NCBI RefSeq assembly: GCF_006385595.1
Contig: NZ_CP041046.1
Coordinates: forward strand, 1,798,001 to 1,862,000
Length of the DNA: 64,000 nt
DNA from: Luteibacter pinisoli
Lineage (GTDB): Bacteria > Pseudomonadota > Gammaproteobacteria > Xanthomonadales > Rhodanobacteraceae
Direction: 5' to 3'
Shown: positions 17,325-26,513 of the stretch, piece after piece
Layout of the letters: every line of letters starts with the position of its first letter
Numbering within the stretch: the stretch's first letter is position 1
Program-made: the position numbers and the translations under genes
The notes under the pieces: generated by a model
Database searches by the model: none
The model's input: only the letters and a program-made list of their open reading frames with translations
Told to the model about the DNA's origin: nothing

Positions 17325-17564
17325 ATGACGCATCGCAAGATTGGTTACTTCGACGTTGAAGGCTCGTGCTACGTGGCCAAGCCGGGCCGTTGGCGCGGCA
17401 AATACACCATCAGCGAAGACGGCGAAGAGCTGGCTGAAAAGCTGTGCACCACGTTGCACGAAAACGAAGAGGACGCCTGCGCCGAAGGCCTGACGCTAGG
17501 CGTCACCGCCGCGCGGAAGCTGATGAAGGAGCGCGAAGGCTTCGACCCCGGCGAGCACGAATAG
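17325..17564 (+). CDS. Small acidic hypothetical protein (79 aa)
   Basis: Not recognised. From the ATG at 17325 the product is 79 residues, strongly acidic (SEDGEELAEKL, HENEEDAC), no membrane or signal segment; an alternative start at 17265 adds 20 residues. The GAGG about 10 nt upstream favours 17325. It sits before the TonB receptor with 191 bp between. Confidence 0.6.
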   Translation: MTHRKIGYFDVEGSCYVAKPGRWRGKYTISEDGEELAEKLCTTLHENEEDACAEGLTLGVTAARKLMKEREGFDPGEHE

Positions 17565-17755
17565 CCCCCGATACACTGCATAGCTCGTGCCATGAATGCG
17601 CCGCGCAACGTGGCGCAAGGTATTCCGAATGGCCGATGGTAGGTCTTCGTAGCACGGCGTAAGTTTTCATTGCGGCCCTGTGAATGTTGCGTTTTCTGCA
17701 TATTCCGCCGCCGCACAGTCCCAGCCCCACTCCCCTAAGGCTTCGGAGACTCACA

Positions 17756-20614
17756 ATGAAAACGCACGCACACATGGCGCTCAGGCGCCACGGCCTCGCT
17801 ATGTCCATTGCCGCCGCGCTCGCCTGCGCTTGCGGCACGTCCGCGGCGCAAAACGCGCCGCCTCCACCGGCACCCGCGACGCAGCCCCAAGCACCTCCGG
17901 CCGATACGGGCCAGAAGGGTACGACCGAGCTGGCGGCGATTACCGTCACCGGTTCGGCCCTCCCGCGCATCGATGTGGAGACGCCGTCGCCGGTCACCAC
18001 GATCACCGCCGACCAGATCCAGAAAAGCGGCCTGACCACCGTCTCGGACGTCATCCGCGCCGTGTCGGCCGACAACAGCGGTTCCATCCCGCCCGCGTTT
18101 ACCGGCGGCTTCGCGGCCGGTTCGTCGGGCGTGGCGCTGCGCGGCCTCACGGTGAATTCCACCCTGGTGCTCATCAACGGCCGACGCGCCGCGAACTATC
18201 CGTTGGCCGACGATGGCCAGCGTTCCTTCGTCGACCTCAACACCATCCCGTCCAACGCCATCGAACGCATCGAGGTGCTGAAGGACGGTGCATCGTCGCT
18301 GTACGGCGCCGATGCGATTGCCGGTGTGGTGAACATCATCCTGCGCCCCGGCTACCAGGGCACCGAGTTCAGCGCTGACGTGGGCACGTCGCAGCATGGT
18401 GGCGGCGCCACCCGGCGCGCCACGGTGCTGTTTGGCGGCGGCGACCTGCGCAAGGATGGCTGGAACGCGTACTTCAGCGCGGAGTACCAGAAGGACGATC
18501 GCATCAAGGTGGGTGATCGCGGGTATCCGTACAACACGAACGACCTCACCCGCAGCGGCGGTAACAACCTGATTGGCGGCCAGCCCTCGCAGAACTCCGG
18601 CTCGCCGTACGGCACGGTGACCCCGGGCACGCTGGGTACGCCCGGCGATGTCACCACGGGTATTGCCGATCCCGGCGCGGTCGCCCAGCCGCTGAGCGCA
18701 TGCGGCGCCGGCAGCACGCTGGTCACGAACGACCCGAACAACCCCGGTAGCTACTGCGCGTTCAATCGCACGCGCTATTTCGATATCTCCCCGGAGATGG
18801 AGCGCCAGGGCATCTATGGACGCTTTAGCCTGAAGATCAGCGATACCTCGCAGGCGTACATCGATGCGAGCTACTACCAGGTGCGCACGCAGTTCCGTGG
18901 GCCACCGCCGCAGATCCAGGCCAGTACGCCGAACAACACCAACGCCATCGCGTTGCCGGCCACGCTGCCGGACGGCTCGATCAACCCGAACAACCCGTTC
19001 GCGGCCGACGGCAAGGCGGCGCTGATCAACTACACCTTCCCCGGCATCCCGGGCGGTGGCGACAACAAGAACCACAACATGCGCATCACCGGTGGCATGA
19101 CCGGTTCGTGGGGTGACTGGAGCTATGACACGGCGCTGGTGTTCAACCACGAGTCGCTGGATATCAGCACGCCCGGCCTGCTCAACTACAACGCACTGGT
19201 GGCGGCGGTGACCAACGGCACCTATAACTTCCTGAACTCGTCGGCGAACTCGCCGGAGCTGTTGCGCGCCCTCGGGCCCACGCTGCAGAAGACGTCGACC
19301 AGCGACCTGCAGTCGTTCGACTTCCGGGTGACCCGCCCGTTGATGGACCTGCCCGGCGGTTCGCTGGGCCTGGCCACCGGCCTTGACGTGCGCCATGAGG
19401 AACAGAACGACCCGGACCTCAATCCCGACCTCGCCGCGCAGGGCCTCGGCATCGCGCACACCAAGGGCCATCGCACGGTAAGCGGCGCGTACGTGGAACT
19501 GGATGCGCCCTTCCTGGAATCGCTGGAGGTGGATGTGTCCGGGCGCTATGACCACTACTCGGACTTCGGCAAGAACTTCTCGCCGAAGATCGGCATCAAG
19601 TGGAAGCCGATCGAGCAGCTGGCGTTCCGCGGCACGTTCTCGAAAGGTTTCCGCGCGCCGAGCTTCGCCGAAAACGGTTCGAGCGAATCGGAAGGCTTCG
19701 CCACCTACACCCCGCCGCCGGAGTTCCAGGCGCTGCACAACAACAGCGGCTACGTGCAACCGTATCCGCTGGCGTTCCTCACGGCGGCCAACCCGAAGGT
19801 GAAGCCGGAGCGCTCGAAGAGCTATACGTTCGGCATCCTGTTCCAGCCGACGCAGGACCTCAGCGCGTCGATCGATTACTACCGGATCAAGAAGACCGGG
19901 GTGATCGGCCAGCAGAGCCCCGCCGCCGTGCTGGATGCGTACTACAACGGGCAGCCCCTGCCGCCGGCATCGAGCATCGTGGCCGACGTGCCTGACCCGG
20001 CCGCGCCGAACGCGCTGCCACGACCCCTCGTGGTGGACGCGCCCTACGTCAACCAGAACGCGCTGGAGACCAAGGGCATCGACCTGGACCTCAAGGGTGG
20101 CTTCAACTTCAACGAAAGCACCCGCTTCACCAGCGAGATCAACCTGACGCGCATCATCACCTGGGTGCTCACGCTGGAAGACGGCACGAAGCTGCAGTTT
20201 GTCGGGACGCACGGCCCGTATGGCCTGTCGTCGGGCGCGGGCACGCCGCGCTATCGCGGTTCGTGGGCGAACAGCCTGCAGATCGGCAAGCTCAACATCA
20301 CCGGCACGGTGTATTACACCAGCGGCCTGAAGCTGACCGCGCCCGACGTCGCGCCGGGCTGCCAGTCCACCAACACCACCACGGGTGACAACTTCCCGCT
20401 CTCGTGCCGGATGTCGTCGTTTACCGAAGTGGACTTCACGGGCCGGTATGACCTGACCGAGAAGGTCGCGATCACCGGTTCGATCATGAATGCGTTTGAC
20501 CGCAAGGCGCCGCTGGATCCGCTGAACTACGCGGCGTTCAACTACAACCCGACCTACTCACAGAGCGGTGCGGTGGGCCGGTTCTTCACCGTCGGCGTGA
20601 GGGTCAAGCTGTAA
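17756..20614 (+). CDS. TonB-dependent outer-membrane receptor
   Basis: An energised uptake channel of 952 residues. A signal peptide covers the first about 31 residues, then a Pro/Ala linker, the plug domain (about 60-195: TPSPVTTITADQIQKSGL, GVALRGLTVNSTLVLINGRR, IEVLKDGASSLYGADAIAGV) and a 22-strand barrel ending in the aromatic-rich GRFFTVGVRVKL, the usual sorting signal. No clear TonB box is identified with confidence. The substrate is unknown; no sugar-, iron- or vitamin-specific neighbour is present. It ends 11 nt inside the convergent FNR-like regulator gene. Confidence 0.93.
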   Translation: MKTHAHMALRRHGLAMSIAAALACACGTSAAQNAPPPPAPATQPQAPPADTGQKGTTELAAITVTGSALPRIDVETPSPVTTITADQIQKSGLTTVSDVIRAVSADNSGSIPPAFTGGFAAGSSGVALRGLTVNSTLVLINGRRAANYPLADDGQRSFVDLNTIPSNAIERIEVLKDGASSLYGADAIAGVVNIILRPGYQGTEFSADVGTSQHGGGATRRATVLFGGGDLRKDGWNAYFSAEYQKDDRIKVGDRGYPYNTNDLTRSGGNNLIGGQPSQNSGSPYGTVTPGTLGTPGDVTTGIADPGAVAQPLSACGAGSTLVTNDPNNPGSYCAFNRTRYFDISPEMERQGIYGRFSLKISDTSQAYIDASYYQVRTQFRGPPPQIQASTPNNTNAIALPATLPDGSINPNNPFAADGKAALINYTFPGIPGGGDNKNHNMRITGGMTGSWGDWSYDTALVFNHESLDISTPGLLNYNALVAAVTNGTYNFLNSSANSPELLRALGPTLQKTSTSDLQSFDFRVTRPLMDLPGGSLGLATGLDVRHEEQNDPDLNPDLAAQGLGIAHTKGHRTVSGAYVELDAPFLESLEVDVSGRYDHYSDFGKNFSPKIGIKWKPIEQLAFRGTFSKGFRAPSFAENGSSESEGFATYTPPPEFQALHNNSGYVQPYPLAFLTAANPKVKPERSKSYTFGILFQPTQDLSASIDYYRIKKTGVIGQQSPAAVLDAYYNGQPLPPASSIVADVPDPAAPNALPRPLVVDAPYVNQNALETKGIDLDLKGGFNFNESTRFTSEINLTRIITWVLTLEDGTKLQFVGTHGPYGLSSGAGTPRYRGSWANSLQIGKLNITGTVYYTSGLKLTAPDVAPGCQSTNTTTGDNFPLSCRMSSFTEVDFTGRYDLTEKVAITGSIMNAFDRKAPLDPLNYAAFNYNPTYSQSGAVGRFFTVGVRVKL

Positions 20615-21344
20615 GGCCGTGCCCGGCCAGGGCGGCGGCGTCGGCAATGCAGACGCCGTCGTTCCTGACCGTCAGGATGCCATCGGCGCGCAGGCGGGCC
20701 AGCATGCGCGTGACCGTGGCCGCGCTCATCCCCAGGTAGGAGCCGATGTCGTCGCGCGACATCGGCAGGGGTATGAAGGTGGTATCGGGTTCGACCTGGC
20801 GCCGCCGCGTGAGCAGGTCGGCCAGGAAGGACGCGACGCGGGCGAGGGCAGGCGCATCGTCGCCCTGCGCAGGACGGCGACGCTCTTCCCGGCGCAAGCC
20901 ACGCAGGTGGCTGGCGATGGCGTCGTCGTGCTCGCACAAGGCGTCGGTAGCCGCGCGCGGGAAGCGGCAAAACCATGTCTTGCCCACCGCGACGACGGAA
21001 TGGGTGTGCTGCCCCTGGCGCGTGGCGTCCAGGGCGAACAGTTCGCCGGGCAGGTGGAACGCCAGGACGCGGCCGCCGCCCACCGTCATGGCAAGGCCGG
21101 AAAGCACGGCGTAGGCCGCCAGGTGCGGCGCGTCCGGCTGGACGAGCCGGTCACCGTCGGCGAAGGGGCCCGCCCGTTCGACGATCTCGCGCATGGCCAG
21201 CAATTCGGCGGCACCGCCACGGGTGGCCTGGCAGGCGTGGGCATGCCGGCAGGCGTCGTTGCAGCAGGCCAGCCCGCGGCGCAGGGCGGGCGGAGGCGAG
21301 GCGATGTCGGGGGCGTAATGCACGATGGGACCCTCCGCGCGCAT
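20604..21344 (-). CDS. FNR-like Crp/Fnr transcription factor with four-cysteine iron-sulfur pattern
   Basis: A 246-residue Crp/Fnr regulator: cyclic-nucleotide-like barrel, dimer helix and C-terminal winged HTH (MSRDDIGSYLGMSAATVTRM). Cysteines C27/C28, C32 and C38 plus C126 (KTWFCRFPR) match in placement the N-terminal trio and C122 that hold the oxygen-sensing cluster of E. coli FNR, though the spacing is C-x3-C-x5-C. The recognition helix reads AATVTR where E. coli FNR has VETISR, so the DNA site may differ. It is convergent with the TonB receptor. Confidence 0.85.
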   Translation of the reverse strand: MRAEGPIVHYAPDIASPPPALRRGLACCNDACRHAHACQATRGGAAELLAMREIVERAGPFADGDRLVQPDAPHLAAYAVLSGLAMTVGGGRVLAFHLPGELFALDATRQGQHTHSVVAVGKTWFCRFPRAATDALCEHDDAIASHLRGLRREERRRPAQGDDAPALARVASFLADLLTRRRQVEPDTTFIPLPMSRDDIGSYLGMSAATVTRMLARLRADGILTVRNDGVCIADAAALAGHGLTA

Positions 21345-21513
21345 GGAGCGCGCCAGGTCATTTTAGGTCGCAGGAACCTGGGGGGCTGGCCGTGTCAGCC
21401 GCATGCGCCCAAATGCCGCAGTGGGGTGGGGGCGTGCGCATGGTTGACGATGCGCAGGGTTTCGGCTATGTAGAGCGACGGGGGAATACCAGTAAAGGGG
21501 GCCGTAAAGGGCC

Positions 21514-21693
21514 ATGGCTAGTCGTACGTCGCTGTCCGATCACCTTGATACCACCCACGCACAGGCACTACCGGACGGTTGCATGCCCGGTAACGTTGCG
21601 CCGTTCGTGATGCGCTATGGCGTGGATTTCCTTGTCGCCATGCAGCGCGCTGCCGCCACGCAGGACAAGCACCCGGAGCCCGAGCCCGCCTAG
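21514..21693 (+). CDS. Small hypothetical protein (59 aa)
   Basis: A short open frame from ATG 21514 to TAG 21693, not recognised. The product is soluble-looking, with a central VMRYGVDFLVAMQRAAATQ helix and a short acidic-Pro tail. It is convergent with the 54-residue gene on the other strand, the stops overlapping by 3-4 nt, the layout of two real small genes. Start evidence is weak. Confidence 0.4.
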   Translation: MASRTSLSDHLDTTHAQALPDGCMPGNVAPFVMRYGVDFLVAMQRAAATQDKHPEPEPA

Positions 21694-21854
21694 TGCGTGG
21701 CCGGCTGCGTTGCCGGAGCCCTGCCGTCGTCGGGTACGTCGCCGGCGGGGCCGCCCTTGCGGATCGCACCCACGACAAAGATCGCAAGCATCGCCACGAT
21801 CAGTGCGATGAGCGCGTAATAGCGCGTGCGTTTCATGGGCTCTTCGGTCTTCAT
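21690..21854 (-). CDS. Small single-span membrane protein (54 aa)
   Basis: From ATG 21854 the product starts MKTEEPMKRTRYYALIALIV and has one membrane helix (about 13-30, YALIALIVAMLAIFVVGA), then a short Pro/Ala/Thr-rich extracytoplasmic tail. The second Met (start 21836) is an alternative, with GAAGAG just upstream. No family recognised. It lies just upstream (same strand) of the hybrid kinase gene's 3' end. Confidence 0.55.
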   Translation of the reverse strand: MKTEEPMKRTRYYALIALIVAMLAIFVVGAIRKGGPAGDVPDDGRAPATQPATH

Positions 21855-21901
21855 GCCACGCAGTGTCCGCGTGCAGGGGTCAAGGAAATGGAATGCGCGC
21901 G

Positions 21902-23920
21902 TTACGCGCGCGTACCGTCCATGAGGTCGGCGACGGCGTCGACCAGGGCGTGCAGGGAAAACGGCTTGCTGAGGATGGCGCAGCCCTCCGGCAGCACGGC
22001 ACTGTCCGAAAACGCCTCCCATGCGTAGCCGGTGATGAACAATACCGGCAATCCCGGAAGGCGTTCGCGGGCGGCGTGGGCAAGCCGCCGGCCATCCATG
22101 CCTGGCAGGCCGACATCGGTCACGAGGATATCGGGGCGGTCGTCCGCCGCCAGCAGGAGCAGGGCCTCGGTGCCCTCGCCACAATCGCTCACCGTGTAGC
22201 CCGCCTCTTCCAGTACCTCGCGGGTCAGCGAGCGGAGCATCGATTCGTCTTCCACCAGCAGCACGTGCTGGCCGCCACCCCGGCGTGCGACGCCTTCGAT
22301 GTGCGCATGCTTTGCGGCGGGCGCGCCGACGTGGCGCGGCAACCACAGGCTCACCGTCGTGCCGCGACCGGGTGTCGACTGGATCACCGCGCGGCCGCCG
22401 GTCTGCCGGGCGAAGCCGTCCACCATCGACAGGCCCAGGCCGGTGCCCTGGCCAATCGCCTTGGTGGTGAAGAACGGATCGAAGGCCTTGTCCACGACGG
22501 CCGCCGACATGCCGGTGCCGGTATCGGTCACGGCGACCACGACGTAATCCGCCGGACCGTTGCCCATGTCCACGGCGGACGCGTTGCGCGTTTCGATGGT
22601 GAGCGTGCCGCCATGCGGCATGGCATCGCGCGCGTTGATCGCCAGGTTGAGGATCGCGCTCTCCAACTGGCTGGCATCGGACAGCGTCCGCCAGATCCCG
22701 TCGGCCATTCGTGCGTCCAGGCGCACCTGCTCGCCCAGCAGGGGGCGCAGCAGCAGGTCCAGCCCGTGGACGATGCTGTTGGCGTCCACGTCGGACAGGG
22801 ACAGGGCTTGCTGCCGGGAATACGCCAGCAGGCGATGGGTGAGCCCGGCCGCCCGGGTCACCGCGCCACGCGCCGCGTCGAGCAGGCGGCGCGAGCCATC
22901 CACCCGGCCCTGGTCCAGGCGCTCGGTCACCACTTCGATGGCACCGCCGATCCCGCCAAGGATGTTGTTGAAGTCGTGCGCGATGCCGCCGGTCAGCCGG
23001 CCGAGGGCTTCGAGTTTCTGTGCATGGCGCAGCTGGTCGTCGAGGTCGCGGCGGCGTTGCGTGTCCCGGCCCATGCCATAGATGACGTCGCCGTCGGGTA
23101 CGCCGGTCCAGGCGAACCAGCGGAAGCCGCCGTCCTTGCCACGCAGGCGGAGTTCCAGGTCCTCGACCACGTCGCCTTCCACCATCTGGCTGATGGCGTC
23201 GCGTGCCCGCTCAAGATCATCCGGGTGGATGAGTTCTTCGAAGCCGAGGCCGACCAGCTCATGCACGTCGTAGCCCAGCTCGGTGTGCCAGGCCGGGTTG
23301 ACGTTGCGGTAGTGGCCATCGCGCGTCATCACGACGTACAGGTCGCGCGCGATGCCCCAGACCTGGTCGCGTTCGCGCGTGCGCTGGTCGATTTCCACTT
23401 CGAGCGACGCGTTGAGTTCGCGCAATGCCTGGGTCGTGCGCACGGCGCGCGAGGTTTCGTTGGTGATGGCGTACATGCCGATGGACCGGCCATGCTCGTC
23501 GCGCAGTGGCGCGTACGAGAAGGTCCACCAGGTCTCTTCCTCGAAGCCGTGCCGGGTCATCCGTAGCGGCAGGTCCATGTGCATGCTGCCTTCGCCCTGG
23601 CGTGCGCGCTCGACGTGCACGCCGATGTCGTCCCAGACATCGGGCCAGAGCGTTCGGAAGGACGTGCCGATGGCGCCGGCCCCGCGGCGGCCCAGCATCG
23701 GTCGATAAAGATCGTTGAAGAAGAACAGCTCGCCCGGGTCTGCGGCGAGGAACATGGGCCGCGGCGTATCAAACATCGTGGCCAGCATGACCTTGAGCGC
23801 CACGGGCCAGCCGTCCACGGGCCCAAGGGGCGACGTCGTCCAGTCGAAGGCGCGGATCTCCGCCGCTGTCGGCGAATCGGCCGGCAGGAAGGCGAACGGA
23901 TCGGTGGCGCGCGGGGTCAT
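21902..23920 (-). CDS. Soluble PAS-type hybrid histidine kinase with receiver
   Basis: A 672-residue sensor kinase with no membrane helix. Order: PAS (about 45-155), coiled linker, second PAS with PAC (185-290), HisKA with phosphoaccepting H315 in GGIAHDFNN, HATPase (NLAINARDAMPHGG; DTGTGM; GQGTGLGLSMV) and a C-terminal receiver with D602 (VTDVGLPGMDG). The H-box type (HDFNN) is typical of HWE/PAS hybrid kinases without a cognate regulator beside them. The ATG at 23920 follows the amidohydrolase stop by 7 nt, so they form an operon. Confidence 0.9.
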   Translation of the reverse strand: MTPRATDPFAFLPADSPTAAEIRAFDWTTSPLGPVDGWPVALKVMLATMFDTPRPMFLAADPGELFFFNDLYRPMLGRRGAGAIGTSFRTLWPDVWDDIGVHVERARQGEGSMHMDLPLRMTRHGFEEETWWTFSYAPLRDEHGRSIGMYAITNETSRAVRTTQALRELNASLEVEIDQRTRERDQVWGIARDLYVVMTRDGHYRNVNPAWHTELGYDVHELVGLGFEELIHPDDLERARDAISQMVEGDVVEDLELRLRGKDGGFRWFAWTGVPDGDVIYGMGRDTQRRRDLDDQLRHAQKLEALGRLTGGIAHDFNNILGGIGGAIEVVTERLDQGRVDGSRRLLDAARGAVTRAAGLTHRLLAYSRQQALSLSDVDANSIVHGLDLLLRPLLGEQVRLDARMADGIWRTLSDASQLESAILNLAINARDAMPHGGTLTIETRNASAVDMGNGPADYVVVAVTDTGTGMSAAVVDKAFDPFFTTKAIGQGTGLGLSMVDGFARQTGGRAVIQSTPGRGTTVSLWLPRHVGAPAAKHAHIEGVARRGGGQHVLLVEDESMLRSLTREVLEEAGYTVSDCGEGTEALLLLAADDRPDILVTDVGLPGMDGRRLAHAARERLPGLPVLFITGYAWEAFSDSAVLPEGCAILSKPFSLHALVDAVADLMDGTRA

Positions 23921-23927
23921 GGTCGGC

Positions 23928-25292
23928 TCAGGGCTGGAAGGCGTCGACCTTGCCCGCGACCTGGGTGCCTCGCTGCCACACGGCCTGGATATGCGTCGTG
24001 GCTTCAATATCCTTCGACGGGTCGCCGTCGAGCACGATGAAGTCGGCGCGCTTGCCGTTCGCGATCACGCCGCGGTCCTCGAGGCCGAGCAGTTCGGCCG
24101 CACGTTGCGTCGCCACGTTAATGGCCTGGAGCGGGGTCAGCCCGGCGTCCACCATCAGGGCCAGTTCGCGGTGCTCGGCGAAGCCAGGCAGGCGCAGCGG
24201 CGTGGCGCCGGCATCCGTGCCGAAGCCGGTCTTGACGCCGGCGTCGTACAGCTTCTTGAAGTTTTCCTGGTTGGTCTTCAGCGCGGCCTCGTTCACCGAC
24301 GTCGAACCGTCGTTCTGCACCTTGTCGCGCCAGGCGCCATCGGCGAACTGCGTGGCCAGCGCGGGCTGCACGGCGTGGGTGAAGAAGGGCTGGTCCATCC
24401 AGGCCGGATGGCGAGCATAGATGTACGCCGCTTCGTTGAGGTCGAGCGTGGCGATGTACCAGGTGCCGTGCGTCTTCATGGCGTCGATGAAGCCGGCATC
24501 CACGGCCTTGTCGCGCACCCCGTGGGCGAGGATGTCGACACCGTCGTCGACCAGCCTGCGCGCGTCATCCAGGTAGTAGATGTGCGCGGCGACGCGCAGA
24601 TGTTTCGCGTGGGCCTCGTCGATCACCGCGCGCCAGATCTCGGGCTTCATCTTTACGGGCAGCGTGCCGTTGAAATCGTCGACCCAGATCTTGATCAGGT
24701 CCGTGCCGCGGGCGGCGGCGGCATCCACGGCCGCGCGGGCTTCCTCCGGGGTGGACGGTCGGTCGAGCTGGTTGGACCCGGCCTGCATCATCTTTACCGG
24801 CGGCGCACCCTGCGGGACGCCGATGCCGTGGTCGGCACCGAAAAGATCCGCCCCGTCGGCCTTCCCTGCATGCAGGTCGGCGCGCAGGGGGTAGAAAACG
24901 TCCGGGTTATTGAGCCCCAGGGAGGTCACCGTGGTAACGCCGTAGGCACGCCACTGGCGAAGCTGGCGCAGGGCGTTCTCGCGGGTATACAGGGCAGGGA
25001 GGCCACCCTTCGTCCCGTCCACCTGGCCGATATGGCCATGGTCGGAGACAAGGCCGGGCATGATCGTCTTGCCCGTGTAGTCCACGACCTTTGTGCCGTC
25101 GGGCATCTTTACCCGCAGCCCGGGCCCCACCATCGAAAAATGGTCGCCATCCACGACAAGGGTGACGTCGTCGCGCGGCGGGGCGCCGGTGCCGTCTATC
25201 ACCCGGGCGCCGCGAATCACCGTGGCGGCGTGGGTACCGGTGGCCGCGGCGAGCAGGGCGGTGGCGAGGAGAAGCGGGCGGGGCAGGGTCAT
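23928..25292 (-). CDS. Exported metal-dependent amidohydrolase
   Basis: An amidohydrolase-superfamily enzyme of 454 residues with a signal peptide (MTLPRPLLLATALLAAATGTHA removed at about 22). Metal ligands appear in order: HGH near the N-terminal barrel strand (DHGHIG), the lysine in DLIKIW, histidines in VAAHIYYLDD and ILAHGV, and the Asp of GFGTDAGA. This fits the imidazolonepropionase/prolidase-like group that cleaves cyclic amides or dipeptides. The ATG at 25292 with AAAGGA upstream excludes a longer 31-residue extension. Confidence 0.87.
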   Translation of the reverse strand: MTLPRPLLLATALLAAATGTHAATVIRGARVIDGTGAPPRDDVTLVVDGDHFSMVGPGLRVKMPDGTKVVDYTGKTIMPGLVSDHGHIGQVDGTKGGLPALYTRENALRQLRQWRAYGVTTVTSLGLNNPDVFYPLRADLHAGKADGADLFGADHGIGVPQGAPPVKMMQAGSNQLDRPSTPEEARAAVDAAAARGTDLIKIWVDDFNGTLPVKMKPEIWRAVIDEAHAKHLRVAAHIYYLDDARRLVDDGVDILAHGVRDKAVDAGFIDAMKTHGTWYIATLDLNEAAYIYARHPAWMDQPFFTHAVQPALATQFADGAWRDKVQNDGSTSVNEAALKTNQENFKKLYDAGVKTGFGTDAGATPLRLPGFAEHRELALMVDAGLTPLQAINVATQRAAELLGLEDRGVIANGKRADFIVLDGDPSKDIEATTHIQAVWQRGTQVAGKVDAFQP

Positions 25293-25443
25293 CGGACATC
25301 CTTTGGGGCATCGTAGCCCCTCACGAATAATGCACGATGTGCGAAGGGCGTGTCGTTGCGAATACGTTACTGTCGCGATTGTCACGCCTGCTGCACGCCC
25401 GCCGCCGGAATCTCGTCACACCCCAAGGTGGAGAGGTGACACG

Positions 25444-25569
25444 ATGGACGAGCAGAACACCCCGATTGCGGAAAAACAGAAAGGCGGCATTGGCTACGTG
25501 CTGCTCTGGATCCTGGGCGTGCCGATCCCGATCCTCATCCTGATTTTCCTGGTGCGCGGCTGCACCTAA
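25444..25569 (+). CDS. Tiny single-span membrane protein (41 aa)
   Basis: The 41-residue product has a polar N-terminus (MDEQNTPIAEKQKGG) and one long helix (GYVLLWILGVPIPILILIFL) ending RGCT. GGAGAGG lies 8 nt before the ATG, a strong ribosome-binding site. Family and role unknown. The stop overlaps that of the convergent YihY gene by 4 nt. Confidence 0.6.
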   Translation: MDEQNTPIAEKQKGGIGYVLLWILGVPIPILILIFLVRGCT

Positions 25570-26474
25570 GGCGCGCTGTTCGAGGAAGCTGGCGGCCTCC
25601 GCGCCCCGGCTTCCTCGAAGCTTTCCGCATGCTCCGCCGGGCGGATCTTCGCCCCGCGCGCCACGGCCAGGCCGTGGGTCAGCTCCGCGCCGAGCAGCAC
25701 GATGATCGACGCGTAATACACCCAGGTAAGCAGCACGACGATCGCCCCGGCGGGCCCATAGGCGCCGCCGACACTGGCGTGGTCGATATACAGGCTGATG
25801 ACGAACTTGCCTGCCACGAAAAGCAGCGCGGTGAGGAAGCCACCGCGTGCCGCGTCACGCCACGCGATGATGGCGTCAGGAAGGATCCGGTACATCGCGC
25901 CAAAGGCGATGACGAAGACACCGAAGGAGATGATCGCCTCGGCCACCTGCCACGCCATGGTGTCGCCCGGGATCAATAGCTGGATGAGGCTGCTGACGAC
26001 GAAGGAAATGATGAGCAGGAAGGCGATACCGACCAGCAGGCCGAACGCCCGCGCCCGCGTGCTCAGCCAGCCCGCGACCGCTTCGCCAGGCTTGGCGCGG
26101 ATCTTCCATACACGGTTGATCGTCGATTGCAGCTGGGCAAACACCGCTGATGCGCTGAACACCGTCACGCCAAGGCCAATGAGGCCCACCACGTTACCCA
26201 GCTTGGGTCGCTGCTGGGCGTTGTCGATTACCAGCTTCACCGCGCCCGCGCCTTGCTGGCCGATGACCGTGGTGAGCCCCTCGACGAGCTGCGCCTGCCA
26301 CTGGTCGCCCAGGGCGGAGAGTATCCATAGCAAGAGGACAAGCAGCGGCGCGAATGACAGGGCCGAGTAGAACGAAAGCGCCGCCGCACGGGTCATCAGC
26401 TCGTCATCGCTGAAGCCTTCCGCGGCGGTGACAACGGCTTTCCTGGTGAGATGAAACCAGTGTCGCAGGACCAT
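25566..26474 (-). CDS. YihY/BrkB-family inner-membrane protein
   Basis: A six-helix inner-membrane protein (302 residues from ATG 26474; an upstream TTG at 26507 is less likely). Family hallmarks: an N-terminal RAAALSFYSALSFAPLLVLLL, the middle AVFAQLQSTINRVWKI, and VVLLTWVYYASIIVLLGAEL before an acidic tail. YihY-like proteins (formerly 'RNase BN') are of unsettled function. A 9-bp GC hairpin overlaps the region just upstream. Confidence 0.88.
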   Translation of the reverse strand: MVLRHWFHLTRKAVVTAAEGFSDDELMTRAAALSFYSALSFAPLLVLLLWILSALGDQWQAQLVEGLTTVIGQQGAGAVKLVIDNAQQRPKLGNVVGLIGLGVTVFSASAVFAQLQSTINRVWKIRAKPGEAVAGWLSTRARAFGLLVGIAFLLIISFVVSSLIQLLIPGDTMAWQVAEAIISFGVFVIAFGAMYRILPDAIIAWRDAARGGFLTALLFVAGKFVISLYIDHASVGGAYGPAGAIVVLLTWVYYASIIVLLGAELTHGLAVARGAKIRPAEHAESFEEAGARRPPASSNSAP

Positions 26475-26482
26475 ACTGGAAG

Positions 26483-26505
26483 GGGCGGGGGCGTCACCCC
26501 CGCCC
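26483..26505 (-). terminator. GC-rich hairpin after csbD-like gene
   Basis: GGGCGGGGG (26483-26491) pairs perfectly with CCCCCGCCC (26497-26505) around a 5-nt loop. It follows the CsbD gene on the minus strand but lacks a T-run, so termination is plausible rather than shown. It may act on both strands. Confidence 0.45.
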
Positions 26506-26513
26506 AACCCTCG

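Noticed and set aside
17735..20212. 825-residue frame on the minus strand opposite the TonB receptor
   Set aside because: High-GC antisense frames are commonly open. The plus strand encodes a complete TonB receptor with all motifs; the antisense product is Arg/Gly/Val-rich without any family pattern.
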